DNA of 5,000 nt, taken from Clostridia bacterium (lineage in GTDB: Bacteria; Bacillota; Clostridia; Christensenellales; UBA1242). The DNA lies in the NCBI GenBank assembly GCA_017503445.1, contig JAFVTB010000024.1:1-5000 (forward strand). The letters run 5' to 3'. Positions 1 to 4,857 of the stretch are shown in pieces; the stretch's first letter is position 1, and every line of letters starts with the position of its first letter. Below the pieces are notes generated by a model that was given only the letters and a program-made list of their open reading frames with translations, was not told the DNA's origin and made no database searches. The position numbers and the translations under genes were made by a program.

Positions 1-116
1 CTGGAAGTCATTCTAACTATGGAGGTACAAAAGCTTATCATTTTAGACTTTCTTATTCAGCAACAAACTATTCAACTGTGATCGCCTATCGCCCCGCATT
101 TGTGTTACAACTCTAA
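1..116 (+). CDS. C-terminal end of an unidentified protein (5' end outside window)
   Basis: An open frame enters from the left edge (first full codon at position 3) and stops at TAA 114-116, giving 37 visible residues. The piece begins GSHSNYGGTKAYHF and ends YRPAFVLQL; it is rich in Gly, Ser, Tyr and Asn. This ending, with an aromatic-Arg-Pro-Ala-hydrophobic motif as the last strand, resembles the C-termini of lectin-like, sulfatase-modifying-factor-like or DUF6273-type domains seen on cell-surface and prophage proteins of gut Firmicutes. That resemblance is from memory of such endings, not from an alignment. The intrinsic terminator about 100 nt downstream (214-241) fits this being the last gene of its transcript. 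The function cannot be settled from the fragment. Confidence 0.6.
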   Translation, partial: GSHSNYGGTKAYHFRLSYSATNYSTVIAYRPAFVLQL

Positions 117-213
117 TCACACTTTTTAATTAAAATTTTTCAATTAAAAGGTGGTGATATAAGCGAGTTAATTTTTAAACCCTATTTTATTTAGTTTATG
201 ATGAATGTTAATT

Positions 214-241
214 CCGCCACGCGCAAGCGTGGCGGTCTTTT
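214..241 (+). terminator. Intrinsic terminator after the upstream gene
   Basis: A perfect 9-bp GC-rich stem, CCGCCACGC (214-222) with GCGTGGCGG (227-235), closes a GCAA (GNRA-type) tetraloop and is followed by TCTTTT. It lies about 100 nt after the stop at 116 and has the textbook form of a Rho-independent terminator for the upstream forward gene. It is the most GC-rich element in an otherwise AT-rich intergenic region. Confidence 0.9.
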
Positions 242-244
242 CAT

Positions 245-359
245 CCTTATTTTTGATATCTTTTAAGTTTTTTTTTCACGAAAAGAACGCCGACAAAGCC
301 CCACTTTGACGGCAACCTTTTCGCTTTAAAAAATTCTTAAAATCTTATCAAAACTAAGG
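245..359. repeat. 115-nt imperfect palindrome (long hairpin, MITE-like or structured RNA)
   Basis: The two halves pair over almost the whole length: 245-249/355-359, 251-258/346-353, 261-267/336-342, 270-275/328-333, 279-285/317-323, 289-292/310-313 and 294-298/304-308, with apical loop CCCCA at 299-303. That is about 42 base pairs. Internal loops are small and mostly symmetric, including AAC opposite AAC (286-288/314-316) and A opposite A (293/309). The core (279-323) is more GC-rich and the outer arms are AT-rich. There is no U-tract directly after the core stem, so it is not an ordinary terminator. It contains no ORF. Possible identities are a small non-autonomous palindromic element, a REP-like sequence or a structured non-coding RNA. 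No clear target-site duplication is visible at its ends. The structure is read directly; its nature is inference. Confidence 0.7.
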
Positions 360-367
360 CGTTTGTT

Positions 368-508
368 GTTCTAATAGAGACAACTGGGAAATTTTTTGCA
401 GATTTTTTAATGCTTTCGTGGTTCTAATAGAGGTAACTGGGAAATTTTTTGGCGATTTTTTAATGCTTTCGTGGTTCTAATTTTTTAGCAGATTTTTTAA
501 TGCTTCAC
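368..508. repeat. 53-bp tandem repeat, two full copies plus one deleted copy
   Basis: Copy 1 is 368-420 and copy 2 is 421-473; both are 53 bp, start GTTCTAATAGAG and end AATGCTTTCGTG. They differ only by a few substitutions (GACAAC versus GGTAAC, TGCAG versus GGCGA). Copy 3 (474 to about 508) begins GTTCTAAT, lacks about 18 bp from the middle of the unit, then continues GCAGATTTTTTAATGCTT. The copies abut exactly, with no unique spacers. No stop-free frame of interest runs through them. They sit between the 115-nt palindrome and the small gene at 575. What they do is unknown. Confidence 0.88.
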
Positions 509-540
509 AAAAAACAACATGCCCTGCCAGAATAATTTTT

Positions 541-572
541 TGAACCTTGCACACACTAATGTTGGAGGTTCA
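541..572 (+). promoter_or_regulatory. Possible hairpin masking the ribosome binding site of the 575 gene
   Basis: TGAACCT (541-547) is the exact reverse complement of AGGTTCA (566-572), a 7-bp stem with an 18-nt loop. The right arm contains part of the Shine-Dalgarno GGAGG (564-568) of the gene starting at 575, so folding would hide the ribosome binding site. The strong SD, 6 nt before the ATG, decides the start. Whether the hairpin forms or regulates is inference. I see no convincing sigma-A promoter for this gene between 117 and 541. Confidence 0.35.
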
Positions 573-574
573 TA

Positions 575-739
575 ATGGTAGAAACAAAACAATGGAAACC
601 TGGTGAAGTGGTTCCAAAATCTGCAACATATGTTGCTTATGATGCAGAAGGTAATAACGGCGGCAGCCTTTATCTTGAAGCAGGCAAACGCTTTCCTGCA
701 ACACAACATTCAGGCAGCTACTATGTTGAAGAAGAATAA
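575..739 (+). CDS. YjzC-like small protein, 54 aa
   Basis: A 54-residue ORF begins at ATG 575 with GGAGG at 564-568 and stops at TAA 737-739. The product starts MVETKQWKPGEVVPKSATY, continues with a Gly/Asn turn (residues 26-30), then LYLEAGKRFPAT (residues 32-43), and ends SYYVEEE. The order W-K-P-G near the N-terminus, a Tyr-containing strand, a Gly-rich turn, then a [KG]-x-R/x-F-P-x-T segment and an aromatic end matches what I recall of the YjzC-like family of small Firmicutes proteins, whose function is not established. There is no signal peptide, membrane segment or Cys. It is a single-gene unit with its own terminator directly downstream (742-770). Good SD, sensible composition and a terminator make it very likely real; the family assignment is moderate. 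Confidence 0.8.
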   Translation: MVETKQWKPGEVVPKSATYVAYDAEGNNGGSLYLEAGKRFPATQHSGSYYVEEE

Positions 740-741
740 TT

Positions 742-770
742 AAAAAACCCAAGAAATGGTTTTTTTTTAT
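742..770 (+). terminator. Intrinsic terminator of the YjzC-like gene
   Basis: AAAAAACC (742-749) pairs with GGTTTTTT (758-765) around an 8-nt loop, and the T run continues to 768. It starts 2 nt after the stop of the 575-739 gene. The A-rich left arm means it could also act on minus-strand transcription, but nothing on that strand needs it. Confidence 0.75.
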
Positions 771-822
771 CTTATGAAAGGCAAATAATAATCTGATAAA
801 TATACAACTATAAATAAAGTGT

Positions 823-851
823 TTGCTATTTTTGGTGGGTTATGTTATGAT
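823..851 (+). promoter_or_regulatory. Sigma-A-type promoter of der-plsY
   Basis: TTGCTA (823-828) and TATGAT (846-851) are separated by exactly 17 nt, giving four of six matches to the -35 and five of six to the -10 consensus. The predicted start is near 858, which leaves a short leader of about 15 nt carrying AAAAGGA before the der start codon. It lies directly after the terminator of the preceding gene, so der starts a new transcription unit. Confidence 0.7.
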
Positions 852-872
852 AAAATGTAAAAGGATTTTATG

Positions 873-2192
873 ATGAAAAAACCACTTGTTGCCATTGTTG
901 GCAGGCCAAATGTTGGCAAAAGTTCATTTTTTAATTATATTGTGGGTAAACGCATAAGCATTGTATCGCCGGAAGCAGGCGTAACGCGCGATCGTGTGTA
1001 TGCCGATGCCGATTGGTGCGGGCATTATTTCACGCTTGTGGACACGGGCGGGCTGGACAGCCAAAGCGAAGATGCGTTTCAAGAAAACATTTTTCGCCAA
1101 GCGCAAACCGCCATTGAACTTGCCGATGTGATTGTTTTTATGGTTGATGGGCGCGAAGGCGTTACGCAAAATGACCAAGAAATTGCAGATTTCCTTCGCC
1201 GCAGCCATAAACCAATTGTTTTGGCGGTGAATAAGCTTGACAAGTTTGAAGTTGAAAACACTTTTGATTTCTATGAACTTGGGCTTGGTCAGCCGTTTGC
1301 AATTTCAGTGAAACAGGCCAAAGGGCTTGGCGAACTTTTGGACGAGGTTGTGTCATCTTTGCCTGCCAATAACGAAGCCGCGGAAGATGATGGCAAACTG
1401 AAAATTGCCGTTGTTGGCCGCCCAAATGCGGGCAAAAGTTCAATCGTTAATCGCATTTTGAGGGAAGATCGCGTTGTTGTTTCAAACATTGCAGGCACAA
1501 CGCGCGATGCAATCGACACAGATTTTAAATATAATGGCAAAGATTTCACCATTATTGACACTGCGGGCTTGCGCAGAAAGCGCGCAGTGGCCCTTGAAAG
1601 CGTGGAAAGTTATTCGGTTATTCGATCTATGGATGCGATTGAACGCGCCGATGTGGTGCTTATCGTTTTTGATGCCAGTGAAGAAATATCCGAACAAGAT
1701 GTGCGCATCGCCGGCTATGTTCATGAGGCAAAAAAGCCAAGCGTTATCATTATGAATAAATGGGATAAGGTGGCAAAAGACAACCATTCAACGGTGAAAT
1801 ACACCAAAATTTTGCAGGAAAAATTGAAGTTTATGTCATATTTCCGCGTGCTGTTCTTGTCCGCGCTTACGGGCAAACGCTTTGGTGAAATTATGCCCGA
1901 TGTGCTTAAAAGCCACGAAAACGCCAGCCGCCGCATTTCAACCGGCACCCTTAATGAAATTTTGGCAAATGCCGTTTTGGCCAATGAGCCACCTTTTCAT
2001 AATGGCAAGCGCCTGAAAATAAAATATGTTACGCAGCCATCCACAAACCCACCAACTTTTGTGTTTTTTGTGAATGATGCCAATGCAATGCACTTTTCAT
2101 ATCAACGTTATCTTGAAAATTGCATAAGAAATGCTGTGGATTTTTCTGGCACACCAATTGATCTTATTGTGAAAGGGAAGGGGGAAAAATAA
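873..2192 (+). CDS. der: Ribosome biogenesis GTPase Der (EngA), 439 aa
   Basis: Der is a cytoplasmic double GTPase needed for assembly of the 50S ribosomal subunit. Numbering from ATG 873, the first G domain has G1 GRPNVGKS (10-17), a GVTRDR switch (36-41), G3 DTGG (57-60) and G4 NKLD (120-123). The second has G1 GRPNAGKS (182-189), AGTTRD switch, G3 DTAG (229-232), G4 NKWD (295-298) and SAL (330-332). The C-terminal ~85 residues form the KH-like domain that packs between the G domains. Length is normal for the family. Two adjacent ATGs (870 and 873) are possible; AAGGA at 861-865 lies 7 nt from 873 but only 4 nt from 870, so 873 is preferred and the difference is one Met. The first-domain G5 region reads ISVKQAKG where ISA is usual. 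The TAA stop abuts the plsY ATG, so the two genes are co-transcribed. Confidence 0.98.
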   Translation: MKKPLVAIVGRPNVGKSSFFNYIVGKRISIVSPEAGVTRDRVYADADWCGHYFTLVDTGGLDSQSEDAFQENIFRQAQTAIELADVIVFMVDGREGVTQNDQEIADFLRRSHKPIVLAVNKLDKFEVENTFDFYELGLGQPFAISVKQAKGLGELLDEVVSSLPANNEAAEDDGKLKIAVVGRPNAGKSSIVNRILREDRVVVSNIAGTTRDAIDTDFKYNGKDFTIIDTAGLRRKRAVALESVESYSVIRSMDAIERADVVLIVFDASEEISEQDVRIAGYVHEAKKPSVIIMNKWDKVAKDNHSTVKYTKILQEKLKFMSYFRVLFLSALTGKRFGEIMPDVLKSHENASRRISTGTLNEILANAVLANEPPFHNGKRLKIKYVTQPSTNPPTFVFFVNDANAMHFSYQRYLENCIRNAVDFSGTPIDLIVKGKGEK

Positions 2193-2894
2193 ATGACCAT
2201 TTTTTGGCTGGTGCTTTTGTTTTTGGGCGGCTATATGATTGGCAATTTCAGTTTTGCCCGTATAATTTCCAAAAAACAAAACAGTGATATCACAAAACTT
2301 GGAAGTGGCAATCCCGGCACAATGAATATGCTGCGCAACTTTGGCATAAAAAAAGGTGCACTCACGCTGGTGCTTGATGCACTGAAGGGCGCACTGCCAT
2401 CACTTGTGGGCTTTTTGGCTTTTGGCGGCACAGCAGGCGGCGGCATGGCATATGTTGGGCTTTATATTGGCGGCCTTGGTGCAATTTTGGGACACAACTT
2501 TCCTGTGGTTTACAAATTCAAAGGCGGCAAAGGCGTGGCATGCATGCTTGGCATCTTTTTGGTTGCGCGTCCGATTGAAACATTGATTGTTGTTGTGGGG
2601 GTTTTTATCTATCTTTGCATTTTTGATTACGCATCGTTTGGCTCATTCCTTCTTATCACCGCAATGACGATGCTTGAGGCGTTTCGCATCACCGCAATGG
2701 ATTATGCCTTTGAAATTGCCCTTGTGCTTCGGCTGATTCTTTTTGTTATGTTCTTCCTTTGTTTCTTTATGCATCGCAAAAACATTTTTCGTCTGCTTAT
2801 GGGCAAAGAAAACAAAGTGAATTTGAAAAAAGCCATGGCAAAATTGGGTAAAAAATCCACAAAAAAAGAAAACAAACAAAAAGAAATTGGATAA
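2193..2894 (+). CDS. plsY: Acyl-phosphate:glycerol-3-phosphate acyltransferase PlsY, 233 aa
   Basis: PlsY is an integral membrane enzyme that transfers an acyl group from acyl-phosphate to the sn-1 position of glycerol-3-phosphate, the first committed step of phospholipid synthesis. Family motifs are present: GSGNPGTMN (37-45, usually GSGNxGxTN), D62..K65 in LDALKG, the glycerol-phosphate-binding stretch GHNFPVVYKFKGGKG (100-114), and HRKNIFRLLMGKENK (194-208). Hydrophobic segments at about 3-25, 56-78, 86-101, 128-158 and 172-193 fit a multi-spanning topology. The start directly follows the der stop; GGGGG at 2180-2184 supplies a ribosome binding site. The protein is longer than the usual ~200 residues because of a very basic tail after residue 209, rich in Lys, with few hydrophobics. 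In many Clostridia gpsA follows plsY; here a terminator does. Confidence 0.96.
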   Translation: MTIFWLVLLFLGGYMIGNFSFARIISKKQNSDITKLGSGNPGTMNMLRNFGIKKGALTLVLDALKGALPSLVGFLAFGGTAGGGMAYVGLYIGGLGAILGHNFPVVYKFKGGKGVACMLGIFLVARPIETLIVVVGVFIYLCIFDYASFGSFLLITAMTMLEAFRITAMDYAFEIALVLRLILFVMFFLCFFMHRKNIFRLLMGKENKVNLKKAMAKLGKKSTKKENKQKEIG

Positions 2895-2916
2895 CCGAAA
2901 ATCGGTTATTTTTTTA
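2891..2916 (+). terminator. Intrinsic terminator of der-plsY, overlapping the plsY stop codon
   Basis: ATAACCGA (2891-2898) pairs perfectly with TCGGTTAT (2902-2909) around an AAA loop and is followed by TTTTTT. The left arm contains the plsY TAA stop (2892-2894), so the hairpin begins inside the last codons of the gene. Confidence 0.9.
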
Positions 2917-3013
2917 TTTAAAATCAAAAAAATAATTATAAAAAAATAAAAAAAATAACAAAAAATAAACAAAAAACGATTTTATTTTAATAAAAATATT
3001 TTTTTTATTTTTT
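2917..3013. other. Low-complexity A/T spacer between convergent transcription units
   Basis: About 97 nt composed almost entirely of A and T, with only a handful of C or G (for instance the CG at 2978-2979). The left half is A-rich and the right half T-rich on the plus strand. No ORF, ribosome binding site or GC stem is visible. It lies between the plsY terminator and the suf operon terminator, which face each other. Confidence 0.75.
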
Positions 3014-3036
3014 AAAAAAACACCATACGGTGTTTT
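3008..3036 (-). terminator. Intrinsic terminator of the suf operon
   Basis: Read on the minus strand, AAAACACC pairs with GGTGTTTT (plus positions 3029-3036 and 3017-3024) around a 4-nt loop, and the T run extends to 3014. The stem overlaps the sufB stop codon (3035-3037). The flanking A and T runs on the plus strand could let it act in both directions. Confidence 0.85.
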
Positions 3037-3952
3037 AAGAATTCATAAATCCCTCAAGGATTTTTTGTTCTGCTTCTTCTTGTGTAAGCCCAAGCGTCAT
3101 AAGTTTTGTAAGTTGTTCGTTTGCAATTCTGCCAACTTGGGCTTCGTGGGTAAGACTTGCCTTTTGGTCTTTGGCAAAAATTGTTGGTGCAGAGGAAACT
3201 GCCGCCCTGTCCAGCACAATTGCATCACACTCAATTCGTCCAAAGCATTCGTTCATCCCAATAAGCGAACTTAAAAAGCATTGTGTTGATGTGTCTTTTG
3301 CCACACTGCGGCTGATCACATGCGCACGGGCATTCTTTCCCTTAAGCATCACCGCGATGGTTGAGTCTGCGTGTTGATTGCCACTTGTAACAACCTTTTC
3401 CTTGACATAAAGTTTTGCACCATCTTGAAGACTTGCATTGGTAAGGCGCTCTGAAAGATCCACACCTTCAAATTGTGTGGTTTCAATTTCCAGCACGCTG
3501 TTTTTGCCTAAAAAAATTTCTGTTCGTGGTGACATTTGTTTATGGCTGTTGCCTTCTGCAAAATGGCGTTCAATATATTTCACATGGCAATTTTCCCCAA
3601 TCATAAAAACATGTTTTCCGTTGTGGGAAGATTGTTTTTTGCCGTTATTATGAATGCCGCAACCTGCAACAATCACAACATCACTGTTTTGGCCAACATT
3701 AAATGTGTTGACAACATCTTCGTTGATGTTTTCGGTGTCGATAAGCGCCGGCACATGCAAACTTTTGCCTTTGGTGTCTGCCATAATGTTTGCGGTGAAG
3801 CCATTGCCATCTTGCCTTTTAACAATCTGGATTTGTTTTGTGCCAGAATAATATTTTGTTTCCCCATTCACCCGCAGGGCCACTGCGCCTTGTGGAATAT
3901 CGTGAAGGCCACTCACTTTTTCCATCAAACTTTTTTGCAAATCATTAAGCAT
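3035..3952 (-). CDS. sufB: SufB/SufD-family Fe-S cluster assembly protein, 305 aa
   Basis: This is the scaffold-type partner of the SufC ATPase; SufB/SufD proteins build or carry Fe-S clusters on a beta-helix core. At 305 residues it is much shorter than proteobacterial SufB (~495) and resembles the compact single SufB of clostridial and archaeal two-gene SufBC systems. Recognisable segments are AGCGIHN (96-102, with Cys98 and His101), RSVAKD (215-220), GRIECDAI (238-245, Cys242), THEAQVGRI (268-276, His269 and Glu270, in the region of the conserved SufB/SufD C-terminal residues) and MTLGLTQEEAE (285-295). The frame stays open upstream to 4054, but the true start is ATG 3952: AGGAGG at 3963-3958 sits 5 nt before it, and the homologous region begins there. 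It overlaps sufC by 8 nt (ATGCTTAA), pointing to translational coupling. Whether to call it sufB or sufD is a naming matter. Confidence 0.93.
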   Translation of the reverse strand: MLNDLQKSLMEKVSGLHDIPQGAVALRVNGETKYYSGTKQIQIVKRQDGNGFTANIMADTKGKSLHVPALIDTENINEDVVNTFNVGQNSDVVIVAGCGIHNNGKKQSSHNGKHVFMIGENCHVKYIERHFAEGNSHKQMSPRTEIFLGKNSVLEIETTQFEGVDLSERLTNASLQDGAKLYVKEKVVTSGNQHADSTIAVMLKGKNARAHVISRSVAKDTSTQCFLSSLIGMNECFGRIECDAIVLDRAAVSSAPTIFAKDQKASLTHEAQVGRIANEQLTKLMTLGLTQEEAEQKILEGFMNS

Positions 3953-4658
3953 TTTGCCCTCCTTGTGCAAGTTTTGTGCAAGCACCTTGTTTGATATGTT
4001 CAAGCACATCTTTTGGTGCGCCCATTTTGATGATTTGTCCCTTGTCGAACACAATCAAGTTGTCAGCTTTTTCAATGATTTTTTGATTATGGCTGACAAT
4101 CAAAACCACCTTTTTTTGTTCTTTAAGCGTTTCAAAAATTTTGGCAAGGTCATCAAAACTCCACATATCAATTCCGCTTTCGGGTTCATCAAAAAGGTTG
4201 ATGGCCCCGCCTTTTGCAAGCAGAAGTGCAAGTTCAATGCGCTTGCGTTCACCGCCGCTTAAGGTGCTCGTGAATTCACGGTTAATATAATCCCTTGCGC
4301 AAAGCCCCACTTGGCTTAAAAAAGCGCATGCAACATCAAGGTTTTTAGCGTTTTTGTTGGCAATTTCCAAAAGATTTTGCACTGTGATGCCTTTAAAAAG
4401 TGCAGGATGCTGGAATGCAATTGAAAGCCCTTCGTTTGCGCGCTGGGTGATTGTGTGTGCGGTTATGTTGACATCGCCAAAAAAAATTTTGCCGCTTGAA
4501 ATATTGCAAATTCCGGCAATTGCTTTCAAAAGCGTGGTTTTGCCGCTGCCGTTTGCACCGGTTATCACCGTGATTTCGCCTGGTTTTGCAGAAAAAGTTA
4601 TGTTTTGCAAAACAAATTGGTTGTCAATTTTCAAATTCAAATTTTCAATATTTAACAT
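3945..4658 (-). CDS. sufC: Fe-S cluster assembly ATPase SufC, 237 aa
   Basis: SufC is the cytosolic ABC-type ATPase that binds SufB/SufD and powers conformational change during Fe-S assembly. All ABC motifs are visible: Walker A GANGSGKT (34-41), Q-loop Gln83 in AFQHP, signature LSGGERKR (133-140), Walker B INLFDEP (153-159) with catalytic Glu158, and H-loop His190 in IVSHN. There is no membrane segment. The Walker B extension EPESGIDMWSF resembles clostridial SufC. Start ATG 4658 gives the usual MLxIENL N-terminus and no better start exists nearby. No Shine-Dalgarno precedes it, and the promoter predicts +1 at the A of this ATG, so the mRNA is probably leaderless. sufB follows with an 8-nt overlap; sufS, sufU and other partners are not in the window. 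Confidence 0.96.
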   Translation of the reverse strand: MLNIENLNLKIDNQFVLQNITFSAKPGEITVITGANGSGKTTLLKAIAGICNISSGKIFFGDVNITAHTITQRANEGLSIAFQHPALFKGITVQNLLEIANKNAKNLDVACAFLSQVGLCARDYINREFTSTLSGGERKRIELALLLAKGGAINLFDEPESGIDMWSFDDLAKIFETLKEQKKVVLIVSHNQKIIEKADNLIVFDKGQIIKMGAPKDVLEHIKQGACTKLAQGGQNA

Positions 4659-4664
4659 ATAACA

Positions 4665-4693
4665 ATAATAAACAATAATCGCGCTGATGTCAA
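4665..4693 (-). promoter_or_regulatory. Strong sigma-A promoter of sufC, predicting a leaderless mRNA
   Basis: On the minus strand TTGACA (4693-4688) and TATTAT (4670-4665) are separated by 17 nt: a perfect -35 and a five-of-six -10. Counting the -10 end as -7 puts +1 at 4658, exactly the A of the sufC ATG. No other promoter of similar quality is seen further upstream on this strand. Confidence 0.75.
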
Positions 4694-4697
4694 GCAG

Positions 4698-4713
4698 TGC
4701 AAATTATTTGTCA
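4698..4713 (-). promoter_or_regulatory. TGACAAAT-type dyad upstream of sufC -35 (possible operator)
   Basis: On the minus strand TGACAAATAATTTGCA contains the palindrome CAAAT-A-ATTTG. It lies 4 nt upstream of the sufC -35 and resembles the dyads at 4788-4801 and 4822-4836 on the other strand. Regulator unknown. Confidence 0.35.
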
Positions 4714-4787
4714 CGCAAAAAATTTGATTTAGACGTAGAGTATATATTAAAATAATATTACAACATAAAAAGAAAAAAATTGCCCCC

Positions 4788-4815
4788 TTGACAAATTGCA
4801 AAAATATGATAAGAT
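4788..4815 (+). promoter_or_regulatory. Probable promoter of the 4858 gene
   Basis: TTGACA (4788-4793) is a perfect -35. TAAGAT (4810-4815) follows after 16 nt and matches four of six -10 positions; the better-looking TATGAT at 4805-4810 is too close to the -35. The predicted start is near 4822, giving a leader of about 36 nt with AGGAGG at 4848-4853. It is divergent from the sufC promoter. Confidence 0.55.
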
Positions 4816-4821
4816 ATGTAT

Positions 4822-4836
4822 TGACAAATATTGTCA
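4822..4836 (+). promoter_or_regulatory. Palindrome TGACAA-ATA-TTGTCA at the predicted transcription start (possible operator)
   Basis: Perfect 6-bp arms TGACAA (4822-4827) and TTGTCA (4831-4836) flank a 3-nt centre. The site falls at or just after the predicted +1 of the 4858 gene, where a repressor would block initiation or elongation. It repeats the TTGACAAAT of the -35 region at 33 bp distance, about three helical turns. Confidence 0.45.
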
Positions 4837-4857
4837 GGGAAAACAACAGGAGGAAAT

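Larger units (their letters stand above)
117..574. other. 458-nt stretch without a gene, built of non-coding structures
   Basis: From left to right it contains an AT-rich leader (117-213) with an SD-like AGGTGG near 150 that has no start codon at a suitable distance, the terminator at 214-241, the 115-nt palindrome, the 53-bp repeats, and a short AT-rich segment leading to the ribosome binding site of the 575 gene. No tRNA, known riboswitch or protein-coding frame of coding-like composition was recognised in it on either strand. Confidence 0.6.

Noticed and set aside
199..265. 22-codon ORF starting ATGATGAAT near 199
   Set aside because: It lacks a ribosome binding site and runs through the terminator stem at 214-235.
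279..323. Core of the palindrome as an intrinsic terminator
   Set aside because: No U-tract directly follows the stem on either strand; the T and A runs pair with each other as part of the longer dyad.
368..508. CRISPR array
   Set aside because: The whole 53-bp unit repeats with no unique spacers between copies, and no cas gene is in the window.
497..752. Minus-strand ORFs of 60-70 codons over the YjzC-like gene
   Set aside because: They are antisense shadows with Cys/Phe/Leu-rich composition and no ribosome binding site; the forward 54-aa frame has SD, terminator and family-like sequence.
924..1984. Several 60-100 codon antisense or out-of-frame ORFs inside der
   Set aside because: They are fully contained in a confidently identified gene and have no family-like motifs.
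3065..3994. Plus-strand ORFs opposite sufB, up to 152 codons
   Set aside because: They are shadows of sufB, rich in Cys, Phe and His, with no ribosome binding sites.
3953..4054. N-terminal extension of SufB to ATG 4054
   Set aside because: It would overlap sufC by 110 nt and is unlike the family; ATG 3952 has AGGAGG at the right spacing.
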